The notes under the pieces are model-generated. The model did not search any database, had not been told where the DNA came from, and worked only from the letters and a program-made list of their open reading frames with translations. Below are positions 35,324-44,542 of a stretch of DNA of 64,000 nucleotides, piece by piece (positions within the stretch are counted from its first letter, which is position 1; the number at the start of each line of letters is the position of its first letter). This DNA is from Symploca sp. SIO3C6. Lineage in GTDB: Bacteria; Cyanobacteriota; Cyanobacteriia; Cyanobacteriales; Coleofasciculaceae. The DNA lies in NCBI GenBank assembly GCA_010692425.1, contig JAAHHJ010000002.1:280762-344761 (forward strand), written 5' to 3'. Both the position numbers and the translations under genes were made by a program.

Positions 35324-35666
35324 GGAATTATCCTTAAGGGTTGCCGTACAGGTAGCTGGTTCGGTAGAGGTGCTTTTTATGGCGCTTCCCAGCTTTTGGT
35401 ATGCCTTAACCTGATCCGAGCAGGAATACACACACAATTTACGATTGTCTCTTATTAAAAGAGCTGCTGTCAAGTAACAATAGTCAACCAGGGTTCTATG
35501 GGTTTGTCTTAACCAAAAAGAAATGGTCTGCATTTCTTCGACCTGTACCTGTACCCCTAATTTTCACCTATAGTCTGGGAAAGTTCATATTTACCCTTGC
35601 TTTCAGTAAGAATATAAACAATATAATTGTTTATTCTCTTATTTTCATAATTTACAATTGACATTT

Positions 35667-36479
35667 ATGAAGTCCTATCTTGCTGCTGCAATTCAAATGA
35701 CCAGCCTGCCTGACTTGAGCAAAAATCTAGTGCAGGCGGAAGAATTGATTGACTTAGCCGTCAACCAAGGTGCTGAATTGGTTAGTTTGCCAGAAAACTT
35801 CTCTTTTTTGGGAGATGAGGAGGAAAAAGTAGCTAAAGCTGAAGAGATTGCTCACGAGAGTGAAAATTTTCTCAAAACCATGGCGCAGCGCTTTCAGGTG
35901 TCCATTTTAGGTGGAGGTTTTCCTGTACCGGTAGATGGCGGTAAAGTCTACAACACTGCTCTGTTGGTTGATCCCAGTGGTCAAGAAGTCGCTCGTTACC
36001 AAAAAGTACATCTGTTTGATGTTAATTTGCCCGATGGCAATACCTACCGAGAGTCTAGCACGGTGATGGCGGGAACTGAGTTACCACCGATCTATTCATC
36101 CCAAAAGCTAGGTAATTTAGGACTTTCCGTATGCTATGATGTTCGCTTCCCCGAACTTTATAGACATTTATCCTACAAAGGCGTTGATATCTTGTTTGTC
36201 CCTGCTGCCTTCACCGCCTACACTGGTAAAGACCACTGGCAAGTCTTGCTCCAAGCTAGAGCCATTGAAAATACCTGCTATGTGATTGCTCCTGCACAAA
36301 CAGGACGTCACTACGCCATGCGCTATACTCACGGCCATGCAATGATTATCGATCCGTGGGGATTAATTTTAGCCGATGCTGGGGATAAACCAGGAGTGGT
36401 GATTGCTGAAATTGATCCTGAGCGTCTCAAACAAATTCGTAGTCAAATGCCCTCTCTAGAACATCGTGTTTTTGCGTGA
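35667..36479 (+). CDS. Nitrilase-superfamily amidase, Nit1/Nit2-like
   Basis: 270 residues from ATG 35667; a TTG nine bases earlier is less likely. The Glu-Lys-Cys triad is visible: Glu in LVSLPENFSFLG, Lys in YQKVHLFDVN, and Cys in LSVCYDVRFPELYR. RAIENTCYVIAPAQTG and HGHAMIIDPWG are standard Nit-branch motifs. The closest characterised enzymes by pattern are deaminated-glutathione amidase and omega-amidase, which hydrolyse side products of transamination. It is transcribed divergently from rplU with about 340 bp between. Confidence 0.92.
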   Translation: MKSYLAAAIQMTSLPDLSKNLVQAEELIDLAVNQGAELVSLPENFSFLGDEEEKVAKAEEIAHESENFLKTMAQRFQVSILGGGFPVPVDGGKVYNTALLVDPSGQEVARYQKVHLFDVNLPDGNTYRESSTVMAGTELPPIYSSQKLGNLGLSVCYDVRFPELYRHLSYKGVDILFVPAAFTAYTGKDHWQVLLQARAIENTCYVIAPAQTGRHYAMRYTHGHAMIIDPWGLILADAGDKPGVVIAEIDPERLKQIRSQMPSLEHRVFA

Positions 36480-36581
36480 TTTTAGCAGTGGGCAACTAGA
36501 GCGATTGTTCAAGCCTGAGACTAGTTATCAAGGGAGTTGCCACGCCCATTTTTAGATGAATAGGATTTCATTGCCAAAAAA

Positions 36582-36614
36582 GCCGATGGTTGTAAGAATC
36601 TGGCAACCATCGGC
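36582..36614. terminator. Strong hairpin after the nitrilase gene
   Basis: Arms GCCGATGGTTG (36582-36592) and its exact complement (36604-36614) enclose an 11-base loop, about 100 bp past the nitrilase stop. The T-run (TTTTTT) lies on the minus-strand side, though the upstream gene is on the plus strand, so its working direction is unclear. Confidence 0.5.
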
Positions 36615-36747
36615 AAGCAGCAATTGGGAGAAAATCCTAGAGACTTAGGTCACAAACTCACTTTAAGCTTGACAATCTCTAGCAACGCTACGTTTAATGC
36701 TTTCTACAAGGTTTATCTCAGTGATTCCTGAAAGTTAAAAAAAAACT

Positions 36748-37452
36748 ATGAATCCTAGCGAACTTATGAAGCGTTATGCAGCAGGAGAGAGATATTTTCG
36801 TGGTATCAACTTAGTAGGTGCTAATTTGATCGGCGTGACCCTGAGTGGTGTTGATCTAAGTGATGCCAACTTGCGCGAAGCTAACCTAAGTGATGCTAAC
36901 TTAGCTAGTACAGATTTGATTGGCGTGAACCTGAGTGATGCTCAACTGTGCGAAGCCAATCTGAGTGATGCTAATTTAATTGGTGCCAAATTAGGCGTTG
37001 CCAACCTAGTGGGTGTTAACTTGATTGGTGCCAATCTAGTAAGTGCTGAACTAAGTGGTGCTAACTTACATGAAGCTACTCTCAGTCGTGCCAACCTGAT
37101 TGGTGCTAGCTTAATTAAGGCCAATCTGAGTGATGCCAACCTTAGTGGTGCCAACCTCAGTATTGCTAACCTAATTGGTGCCGACTTAGTTGGTGCTAAC
37201 TTTATGGCTGCCAATTTAGCTGGTGCTAATCTAATTGAAGCTAATATGACTGGTGCTAATTTAAATGGAGCCAAGTTGTACAGAGCTAACTTGGCTCATG
37301 TTAACCTCAATAGAGCTGACTTAAGCAATGCTGATTTAACCGATGCTAACCTAGCTAAAACTCAATTGACTGGCGCTAATATTTATAACGCCAAGTTTGA
37401 AGGAACAATTATGGGTTTAGTCCCAAACTCTAAACCTAGTCCTATTAGTTGA
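36748..37452 (+). CDS. Pentapeptide-repeat protein
   Basis: 234 residues, almost entirely tandem A(N/D)LxX pentapeptides from about residue 20 to 225, roughly forty repeats. These form a right-handed quadrilateral beta helix with Leu and Ala inside. The N-terminal helix is MNPSELMKRYAAGERYF, a common cap in cyanobacterial members. No signal peptide or transmembrane part is seen, so it is cytoplasmic or secreted by an unrecognised route. Function is not predictable; some family members mimic DNA and inhibit gyrase. The long reverse-strand frame here is only a mirror of the repeat. Confidence 0.93.
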   Translation: MNPSELMKRYAAGERYFRGINLVGANLIGVTLSGVDLSDANLREANLSDANLASTDLIGVNLSDAQLCEANLSDANLIGAKLGVANLVGVNLIGANLVSAELSGANLHEATLSRANLIGASLIKANLSDANLSGANLSIANLIGADLVGANFMAANLAGANLIEANMTGANLNGAKLYRANLAHVNLNRADLSNADLTDANLAKTQLTGANIYNAKFEGTIMGLVPNSKPSPIS

Positions 37453-37634
37453 CCTAACGCTAGAGTCTCTGGCATGATTTTGTTTTCAGACTTTAGGGAA
37501 TTTAAATACACAAAACCCTAACTATCTAATCACAATACTGATGTTTGAGTATCCAAGCTGCTGGCAACTGAAACTGAGAATGGGAGAAGTTGAAATCTTC
37601 CCCATCCTACAAATAATCAAGCTATAAAATTTGA

Positions 37635-38801
37635 TTATTCTTTAAGTGATTTCAGCGGAGATTCTTCCGTAACATGCAAGACAGCAAACAACTGTTCGAG
37701 TCTTTCTTGGGGGCTTTCATTAGGTTTGAGTGTGAATAACAAACCGTTATGAACTGAGATACCTTCACCGCAGCTCCCCTTTTCCTGAGAGGTAACACAA
37801 ACTACAGGCTGCCCATTAATTTTTCCAGTAGTGATGTAAGAGAGTTCATCATTGTTTTTGTAAGTTTCTAATCTTGCAGATACCTGTTGACAGCGCGTTT
37901 GAGGATCATAACCAGCTTCTGTAAAGAAATTAGAAGACCAGAGGATCACTGGAAGTCCTTCTTTACCTTCTTTTTTTTCAAAAGTTGCTGGTACACTGTC
38001 ATCTTTTCCACACATAAATGATACCTTCTCAAGCTCCAGTTTCTTGGCTAGTTGCTTAGTTTCAACAGCAGAAGCAAGAGGTTTTGGCGCTAGAGAAGCT
38101 GTTGCCACTCGCTGTGGTTGAGGCTTTACTATTGGTCGTGATTGAGTTGTGGTCACTGGCTGAGTTTGTCGCCTGGGTGTTGTTGCTACTCGTTTTGGTC
38201 TAGTTACACTGGGTTGTGGGCGTCGCTGTGATGCTGTTGTCACTGACTGAGTTTGTCGCTGAGGCTTTGCTGCTACCCGTTGTGGGCGTCGCTGTGATGC
38301 TGTTGTCACTGACTGAGTTTGTCGCCTGGGTGTTGTTGCTACTCGTTGTGGCCTAGTTGCACTGGGTTGTGGTCGCCGTTGTGGTGCTGTTGTCACCCGC
38401 TGCGGTTTAGGTACTGGTGCTGGTTTTGGTTTAACTTGGGCTGTAGCCCACTGTTGACGATTTGCAGCCTCTTGTTGTTTGCGAGCTACTATTTGTGCAT
38501 CTAATTCTCGTATGCGTACCTGTTTTTGTCGCTCTTTCTCTTCAGCCTTGCGCCGTATTACTGTGACTGTATGACTAGCGCTCTTAGAAACTGGTGTACC
38601 TGCCCTCGGTAATACTGGGGGAGGTACATTAGCACCTGGCTTGGGTCCAACACCAGTACCATAGATTTTATTTTTACTAGTTGGGGAACTGACAGCAAGC
38701 TTTGCTTGCAAGGTTTCAATTTCAACTGCTTTAGCCCAATGGTGGCTAAGGAAAAGTAATCCTGGGATGCCTGCTAAGGCAAGCAAATGAATTTTATTCA
38801 T
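37635..38801 (-). CDS. Secreted COP23-domain-like protein with Arg/Pro/Gln repeat region
   Basis: 388 residues. An N-terminal signal-like segment (LLALAGIPGLLFLSHHWAKA) is followed by Lys/Glu-rich helix (about 80-115) and a low-complexity repeat region (about 120-240) built of RRPQPSATRPQRVATTPRRQ-type units, strongly basic. Residues about 250-388 resemble COP23, the circadian oscillating membrane protein of cyanobacteria: SFMCGKDD, PVILWSSNFF, YDPQTRCQQVSARLETY, YITTGKINGQPVVCV, GLLFTLKPNESPQERLEQL. Four Cys could pair outside the cytoplasm. It is the last gene of the minus-strand signalling island. Function of COP23 itself is not settled. Confidence 0.82.
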   Translation of the reverse strand: MNKIHLLALAGIPGLLFLSHHWAKAVEIETLQAKLAVSSPTSKNKIYGTGVGPKPGANVPPPVLPRAGTPVSKSASHTVTVIRRKAEEKERQKQVRIRELDAQIVARKQQEAANRQQWATAQVKPKPAPVPKPQRVTTAPQRRPQPSATRPQRVATTPRRQTQSVTTASQRRPQRVAAKPQRQTQSVTTASQRRPQPSVTRPKRVATTPRRQTQPVTTTQSRPIVKPQPQRVATASLAPKPLASAVETKQLAKKLELEKVSFMCGKDDSVPATFEKKEGKEGLPVILWSSNFFTEAGYDPQTRCQQVSARLETYKNNDELSYITTGKINGQPVVCVTSQEKGSCGEGISVHNGLLFTLKPNESPQERLEQLFAVLHVTEESPLKSLKE

Positions 38802-38921
38802 TTTAATTAATCTTCACTAGGATTTGTGTAAATTTCTCAATTTATTGGATTGGATAGAACGATAAGGACGGCCAGCCAATTCATACTTCTAATGATAGAA
38901 GTATAAGTTTTGGGGGAAGCA

Positions 38922-39533
38922 TTATAAATTGCATCTATCAATTGCCTCAAATCTTCGGTCTTGTGGACTTTCTCCTTCAGGAGTTTCCCACTCTAATTTG
39001 GCAGGTAAATGTCCATCGGGAGGTTCTTCAAAATTGGGCTTTTTATCGGTAAGATATTCAGTTTTTTGAGACTCTTGATCATACTCCCAGACTACTGCCC
39101 AGTCATCTTTGAGAAGTTGCCTCTTCCAGCCAATTCTAAAATAAAATAAGTTATAGTCTTGCACTTCCTCCAAAATCTTATTCTGAGTGCTAAAGCCTAG
39201 CTTGCTATCACTGGCTTCCAGCCAAAGTTTATCAATTTGTTTGAAAGCTTCACAAGAAAAGTTTTGCCATTCAGTTAAGTTGAAACTTCCCTGTTGCTCT
39301 GATTCAGAACCTGCAATTTTTAGCATTAACTCGTAAGTTTCTTGATCAGCAGCTTCCCAATCTTGTTGCTTTAAATACTCTTGCAACTGACTGTAGCGGG
39401 AATCAAGTTTGGCAGCTTCTTGGGTTGATTCAGTTATGATCAGATTGGTTTGTCTGAGTGATTGGGCTGAGGTGGGACTGAGGTATAAAAGCCCAAGAAC
39501 TCCCAAAGATGCAAACAGATAAAAAGTTTTCAT
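38922..39533 (-). CDS. Secreted GUN4-domain-like protein
   Basis: 203 residues with a signal peptide (MKTFYLFASLGVLGLLYLSP, cleavage near SAQS). Residues about 45-203 form a GUN4-like domain: YSQLQEYLKQQDWEAADQET, FSCEAFKQIDKLWLEAS, LGFSTQNKILEE, DGHLPAKLEWETPEG and RRFEAIDRC. GUN4 proteins bind protoporphyrin and Mg-protoporphyrin and stimulate Mg-chelatase in the cytoplasm or stroma. This copy is predicted outside the cytoplasm. It is a clear paralogue of the C-terminal domain of the kinase gene upstream, sharing almost identical final 30-40 residues. Possibly a soluble partner or decoy for that receptor. Confidence 0.85.
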   Translation of the reverse strand: MKTFYLFASLGVLGLLYLSPTSAQSLRQTNLIITESTQEAAKLDSRYSQLQEYLKQQDWEAADQETYELMLKIAGSESEQQGSFNLTEWQNFSCEAFKQIDKLWLEASDSKLGFSTQNKILEEVQDYNLFYFRIGWKRQLLKDDWAVVWEYDQESQKTEYLTDKKPNFEEPPDGHLPAKLEWETPEGESPQDRRFEAIDRCNL

Positions 39534-39962
39534 TTTTCTCGCTCCCGATCAAAGGTTTGAGCGCAAAAAAGTTAAATTTTGCTAAAATCTAATGAATTAG
39601 AAGCTTTCACTCTTCCCACTTGATGTTGAAGGTTTAACTCTTACTACATCAATCAAGTTAATGGAAAGTTTGCAAGCTTTGATGGCGATAGTTGGAATTT
39701 AACTGAATTATAATTTATATTCTTATCAAAAAGACTATAGGATAGCAAGAGATTGTTGTAATTATATAGATATAAAGTTTATTCTTCTACCGTAGTTCCT
39801 ATGCTCAGTTAGCTATTGAGGTTTGTCAAGTCAGAGTTTATGTACAAAAGTAAATTTTTTAATGTTTGTGACCTTCAGGGACTATAATTAGCTATTTAAG
39901 CTGAAGAAATCTAAGAATTTACACCACTTAAGACCGTTTAAACTTTAAATTTAAATCATCAA
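39534..39962. other. Intergenic region between the kinase and secreted GUN4 genes
   Basis: 429 bp, A+T-rich, with no credible gene. Length suggests a separate promoter for the downstream pair (secreted GUN4-like and COP23-like genes). I see no clear terminator or operator. Confidence 0.5.
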
Positions 39963-42758
39963 TTACAACTTACATTTATAAATAGCTTCAAATCTTCGGT
40001 CTTGCGGATTGCCCCCTTCGGGGGTGTCCCATTCTAGTTTGGCTGGCAAATGTCCATCGGGAGGATTTTCAAAATTGGGTTTTTGCTGTGGAAGATATTC
40101 AGCTTTTTTAGTTTCTGGATTGTAGTTCCAAGCCACTACCCAAGAATTGCCTGGTGGCGATTCTTGGATCCATCCGATTTTTTCGTAAAATAAGTTATAG
40201 TTTTTTGATTCCTCCAAAATCCTATTCTGAGTACTGAAGCCTAGTCTACCGTTACTGGCTTCACTCCACAGGCGGTCAATCTCATTGAAGTCTTGACAGG
40301 AAAATTTCTCCCACTCTGATAAGTTGAAACGCCCCTGCTCTTCTGACTTGAGACCTGCAACTTTGAGCATTACCTGAAAGGTTTCTTGATCGGCAGCTTC
40401 CCAATTTTTTTGCTGTAGGTACTTTTGCAACTGACTATAATCACCTTTCAAGTTATTCTCATCCAATCCTGAATCTAGTACCCCAGGTAAAGGCTTGGGT
40501 GTTGGTTCCTGAAGTTGCGCCTCCTTAATCGGTGTTAGTTCTGTTGGCTTGAAAGCCAACCAAGAAACAGCTGCAATTGCAACTGTTGCCACAGCCCCCC
40601 CGAAAGCTGCTACCATTATTGTTCGAGGCTGGCGCAGTTGGGGTTGAACTTCAGGCAGTGTAGTTAGTTGATTGAGAGCCTGCAAAGCCTCAGTAGCTGA
40701 TTGATAGCGCTCTTTAAAGTGATAACGCACCATCTTATTGAGAATTGCGGCTAGCTCCTGGCTAACCTCTGCTTCCTGTTGCCAGAGAATTTCCCCTGTA
40801 TCTTGGTCTTCAGGGAATTGTGTAGGATGCAATCCCGTTAGCGCCTGAATGCAAACCACTCCCAAGCCATATACATCGCTGTTAGGGCGCGGCTTGCCTC
40901 GTCCTTGCTCAGTCGGCATATAACCAGGAGTACCAATAGGAATGGTAGCGCCAATCTGCCCTTGAGTAGCAGCTAGTGGAGCCTGAATCTGCTTAACCGC
41001 ACCAAAATCGACAAGGACTAAGCGACTATCCTGCTGCCGTCTAATGATATTTTCTGGCTTAATATCGCGATGAATAACCCCTTGGCTGTGGACGAATGCT
41101 AAGATACTCAAGACTTCTTTGAGCAGTTGGACTACCTGAGTTTCTCTCCAGTGGGACTCCGGTAGTAGTTCAGCACTAAGGGGTTGACCTTCAATGAATT
41201 CTTGCACCAAGTAAAAGGCTTGGTTTTCTTCAAAGTCTGCTAAGAGTCGAGGAATTTGCTCATGCTCACCTAGTTTTTTGAGGCTTTCTACTTCACTCTG
41301 GAACAGACGCTGAGCAGTTTGCAAAAAGTCGGGATCATCACTAATAGGCTTAAGTAGGCGCTTGACAATATAGCGGGGATTGCCTCTTTGGCAGATATTT
41401 TCAGCAATGTAGGTTTGACTAAATACCCTGTCACTCAAAGTTTGGACAACTCGATAGCACCCATCTATCAACTTGGGCGTATCTCGAGTGAGAGCTGGCA
41501 TTTCTTGAGTGAGTTGTCCAGCATTAAGGATCGCCTTAGTCTCTGGCAATTGAGCCCTAGACTTGGGAGTTGGCTGTACTTGATTGACAATGGCTTTAGT
41601 TTCTTGCAGGTAAGTCTCAGCAACTGTCTCTGGAGTTAGCTGTATTTCGTCGAGTATGGCTTTGGTTTCCTGTAGCTGGGCTTGAGAAACCACCTCGGCA
41701 TTAGAGTTACCAAGATTTTGAGCTATCTTGGTTTTTAGCTCTTTAACTTCTGGCTCTTTAATTTCAGGGGTTGCCTGTTCTGCTTCCAGGATCACTTTTG
41801 TCTGACTTAGTTGAGGCTCGGAAACTACTGGCGCGGGCAGATGTTCACTATGACCATGAGCAACTTTGGTTTCCTTGGGTTCAACCTCTGGAGTCAGCTT
41901 TCTGTGAACTGAGACTGGTTGTGGATTGGTTTGGAAATTAACTAGTGGTTGGAGAGTTTGCAGTACTTCACTGGCAGACTGATAACGGTCTTTAAAGTGG
42001 TAACGCACCATCTGGCAGACGATAGAAGCTAGCTCTTCACTAACCTTTGCCCCATATTGCCAGATTAGTTCACCTTCAGCATCTTCTTGCAATTGGAATA
42101 GTTCGAGTCCTGTAAGTGCTTGAATAGCAATCATGCCCAGTGCATAAATATCACTGTTGGGGCGCGGTTTGCCTCGTACCTGCTCCAACGGCATGTATCC
42201 TTGAGTACCGATAATCGTAGCAGTAGAGTTGAGCTGAATTTGTACTTCAGCCATCGGTTCCTGAATTTGTTTAACAGCACCAAAGTCAATTAAGACTAAT
42301 CGACCATCTTCTAGTCGCCTAATCAAATTGTTGGGCTTGATATCGCGGTGAATAACCCCCTGGCTGTGGACAAAATCCAGGATACTCAAGACATCTTGTA
42401 GCAGTTGAATAACTTTACTTTCAGACCAACGGTGCCCAGACGGCAACTCGGTATTGAGAGATTGACCTTCAATGAAATCCTGCACCAAGTAAAACTCTTT
42501 GTCTTCTTCAAAGTAAGCTAAAAGTCTCGGAATCTGGTCATGCTTACCAAGCTTTTCTAAGATTTCCGCTTCTCTTTTGAACAGACGTCTAGCAGTCTGC
42601 AAGAAATTGGGATTATTACTAGCAGGCTTGAGGTGTTTAACGACACAGTCAGGATGACCAGGTCGATCAATATCCTTAGCGATGTAGGTTTGACCAAATC
42701 CCCCCGCACTTAAGACTTGAACTACTCGGTAATGTCCACGCAGTAACTTACCTATCAT
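39963..42758 (-). CDS. Twin Ser/Thr kinase with transmembrane segment and GUN4 domain
   Basis: 931 residues. Kinase 1 (about 1-275) has LSAGGFGQTY, Lys41 in VVKHLKP, HRDIKPNN (Asp139) and DFG 158-160, so it looks active. A Glu/Gln-rich linker (about 285-440) contains four or more LQETKAI-type repeats. Kinase 2 (about 440-700) keeps HRDIKPENII and DFGAVKQ, but its glycine loop reads LSDRVFSQTY with the Gly residues lost. A transmembrane segment (about 712-734) precedes a GUN4-like domain (about 773-931), paralogous to the neighbouring secreted protein. Topology predicts kinases inside, GUN4 outside. It is a receptor-like kinase that may sense a tetrapyrrole or other ligand. It follows the trypsin-FHA gene by 164 bp on the same strand. 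Confidence 0.92.
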   Translation of the reverse strand: MIGKLLRGHYRVVQVLSAGGFGQTYIAKDIDRPGHPDCVVKHLKPASNNPNFLQTARRLFKREAEILEKLGKHDQIPRLLAYFEEDKEFYLVQDFIEGQSLNTELPSGHRWSESKVIQLLQDVLSILDFVHSQGVIHRDIKPNNLIRRLEDGRLVLIDFGAVKQIQEPMAEVQIQLNSTATIIGTQGYMPLEQVRGKPRPNSDIYALGMIAIQALTGLELFQLQEDAEGELIWQYGAKVSEELASIVCQMVRYHFKDRYQSASEVLQTLQPLVNFQTNPQPVSVHRKLTPEVEPKETKVAHGHSEHLPAPVVSEPQLSQTKVILEAEQATPEIKEPEVKELKTKIAQNLGNSNAEVVSQAQLQETKAILDEIQLTPETVAETYLQETKAIVNQVQPTPKSRAQLPETKAILNAGQLTQEMPALTRDTPKLIDGCYRVVQTLSDRVFSQTYIAENICQRGNPRYIVKRLLKPISDDPDFLQTAQRLFQSEVESLKKLGEHEQIPRLLADFEENQAFYLVQEFIEGQPLSAELLPESHWRETQVVQLLKEVLSILAFVHSQGVIHRDIKPENIIRRQQDSRLVLVDFGAVKQIQAPLAATQGQIGATIPIGTPGYMPTEQGRGKPRPNSDVYGLGVVCIQALTGLHPTQFPEDQDTGEILWQQEAEVSQELAAILNKMVRYHFKERYQSATEALQALNQLTTLPEVQPQLRQPRTIMVAAFGGAVATVAIAAVSWLAFKPTELTPIKEAQLQEPTPKPLPGVLDSGLDENNLKGDYSQLQKYLQQKNWEAADQETFQVMLKVAGLKSEEQGRFNLSEWEKFSCQDFNEIDRLWSEASNGRLGFSTQNRILEESKNYNLFYEKIGWIQESPPGNSWVVAWNYNPETKKAEYLPQQKPNFENPPDGHLPAKLEWDTPEGGNPQDRRFEAIYKCKL

Positions 42759-42922
42759 TCCCTGACTTACATGGATCCTCTATACTCATCTTTGCATACA
42801 ATCGCGGCAATGGTTCCTCAGAGTTGCCAGAAATCATTTTCATACTTTTTCTAGAGTTTGGCAAGTTGAGCTGTGCTTCTACATAAATTTGAGTAGAGTT
42901 ACTTCTGAAAAAAATTGTGTCA

Positions 42923-44542
42923 TTATGCCATGCGAGTGGTTTCTGCTGCTGGCTTACTACTGGCAGAGTTAAAGTAGATTAGTGTAATTTTTTCGTGTGG
43001 ATCTTTGCCAATTGTGAGTTGATCTCCATCTCTTAGGAGATACCCCTTTTGGGTGTCAACACGGTTATCTTCGTTGATAAAAAGCCCATTTCTACTTGGA
43101 TTTATGCGGTCTCCATCATAAATACGATAATCTTCCCCATCCTTTTCTAAGGTTGCATGGCGTCTAGAAATGACTTCCCAATTATTCGATACCGTTAGAT
43201 CAGACCAAGTTGGATCGCGCCCCAATTTATGGATATTTTTATGGAGCTGGAAGGGGCGAGTTTGGTTTTGATTCTCTAGTTGTAAGTAGATTTTGGTTCT
43301 AGTACCATTTCCTTGATATTCTTCTCCTGTGGCAACCCCTGTAGGTAAGTCCGGAGTTTTCTTTGGGCTTGATTGACGCTGCAGTAAGAAGTAGGCGAGT
43401 GAAAAGAAAGCTCCAATCCCGGCAATTAGTGCCAGCCAGAGGATGTAGCGGTTTTGTTCCCACTCTTCGGCTATCTTCTGCTCACATTTATGGATCAGTC
43501 GATCTGCTTCCGAGTGCTGTGGGAAAAGTCCCTTAACTGCTTGAAATTTTGCTTTTGCTCCCTCGTAGTCTCCCTGCCAGAAGAGTTTGAGACCACTACG
43601 GTATAAGTGGTCGGTTACACCTTCCTCATTAGTAGCACCAGCCTGTCTAATAAATTCCCAGATTGTGCTGGTACGTATGGCGAATGGCACACTAATCCCT
43701 TTCGCAACGCGACCAAATGTGATCATTCCAATGACTTCCCCTTTGTCATTTAGTACGGGACCACCTGAACTGCCTTCACCTGCTAGCACATCGATTTGCA
43801 GAACAGGAGAGCCATCCTTAAGCTTTTTATTGGGGTTGGAAACTCTGCCCTCGGTAACGGAAGCTTCAAATATTGACTTCTCACTCAGAATGCTGGTATC
43901 TCCGATATCAATATCGACAACGGCTGGATATCCGAGTGTGATGATATGGTCTTGAAACTGAACTTGGTTAGAATCTCCAAGTTTCAGAACAGGTGCATTT
44001 TTAACCTCAATTTTAATAATTGCAACGTCCTTACCACCTTCAACAACAGGTTTACCAGGATTTTTAACCTCGAAGGGAAGAAGAGGGTCTGCATCCGCCT
44101 TAGGCAGGATTACATGATGAAAGTAATTGAAATCGACTAGTTCACTTTGCCTGCTTACATTTTCCTCAGATAGATTACTTCCTGTGACCTTTCTTGCTTT
44201 CTTAACCAAATTATTGAAGAGGCGCTTTCTACAGAGTTCTTCAGTTTTTATTGTCTCAGGCATCTTTACTACATGAGAATTTGTCGCAATATAGCCATCA
44301 GGATTTATAAAATAACCAGACCCTAGACCAAAATGAATTGTGAAGGGGTAATTCTCCGAAGTTGGATAATAGTAATATTTTCCGTAGCAGCCGCTGATGA
44401 TGCGCACAACTGAGGGCTTAGCATACATTGCCAGTTTATGGTTTAAGTCCGGCTGGGGATTATGGGAAAAAGGTAGCTGAGCTAAGGTTAGGGCAGGGAC
44501 AACTAGCAGCGTTGCCAGATATCGATGTATATGCATAGACAT
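42923..44542 (-). CDS. Membrane trypsin-like serine protease with cytoplasmic FHA domain
   Basis: 539 residues. A signal or anchor (about 8-24) leads to a trypsin-like domain with the triad His90 (TNSHVV), Asp172 (GKDVAIIKI) and Ser259 (GEGSSGGPV). A short TPR-like helical segment (about 312-355) precedes a transmembrane helix (about 367-388). The C-terminal FHA domain (about 430-520) has LGRDPTWSDL and ISRRHATLEKD, the phosphothreonine-binding residues. Predicted topology: protease outside, FHA inside. FHA could recognise a protein phosphorylated by the kinase encoded next. A GATCGCGATCGCGC stretch just upstream of the start contains a HIP1 site. Divergent to the caspase gene. Confidence 0.92.
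   Translation of the reverse strand: MSMHIHRYLATLLVVPALTLAQLPFSHNPQPDLNHKLAMYAKPSVVRIISGCYGKYYYYPTSENYPFTIHFGLGSGYFINPDGYIATNSHVVKMPETIKTEELCRKRLFNNLVKKARKVTGSNLSEENVSRQSELVDFNYFHHVILPKADADPLLPFEVKNPGKPVVEGGKDVAIIKIEVKNAPVLKLGDSNQVQFQDHIITLGYPAVVDIDIGDTSILSEKSIFEASVTEGRVSNPNKKLKDGSPVLQIDVLAGEGSSGGPVLNDKGEVIGMITFGRVAKGISVPFAIRTSTIWEFIRQAGATNEEGVTDHLYRSGLKLFWQGDYEGAKAKFQAVKGLFPQHSEADRLIHKCEQKIAEEWEQNRYILWLALIAGIGAFFSLAYFLLQRQSSPKKTPDLPTGVATGEEYQGNGTRTKIYLQLENQNQTRPFQLHKNIHKLGRDPTWSDLTVSNNWEVISRRHATLEKDGEDYRIYDGDRINPSRNGLFINEDNRVDTQKGYLLRDGDQLTIGKDPHEKITLIYFNSASSKPAAETTRMA

Noticed and set aside
35324..35533. Longer N-terminus for L21 (start at 35533)
   Set aside because: The extra 70 residues are not L21-like, and AAGGAT lies before the internal ATG at 35323.
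36942..37274. Reverse-strand 110-codon frame inside the pentapeptide gene
   Set aside because: It mirrors the pentapeptide repeat (KLAPIRLA-like) and has no independent support.
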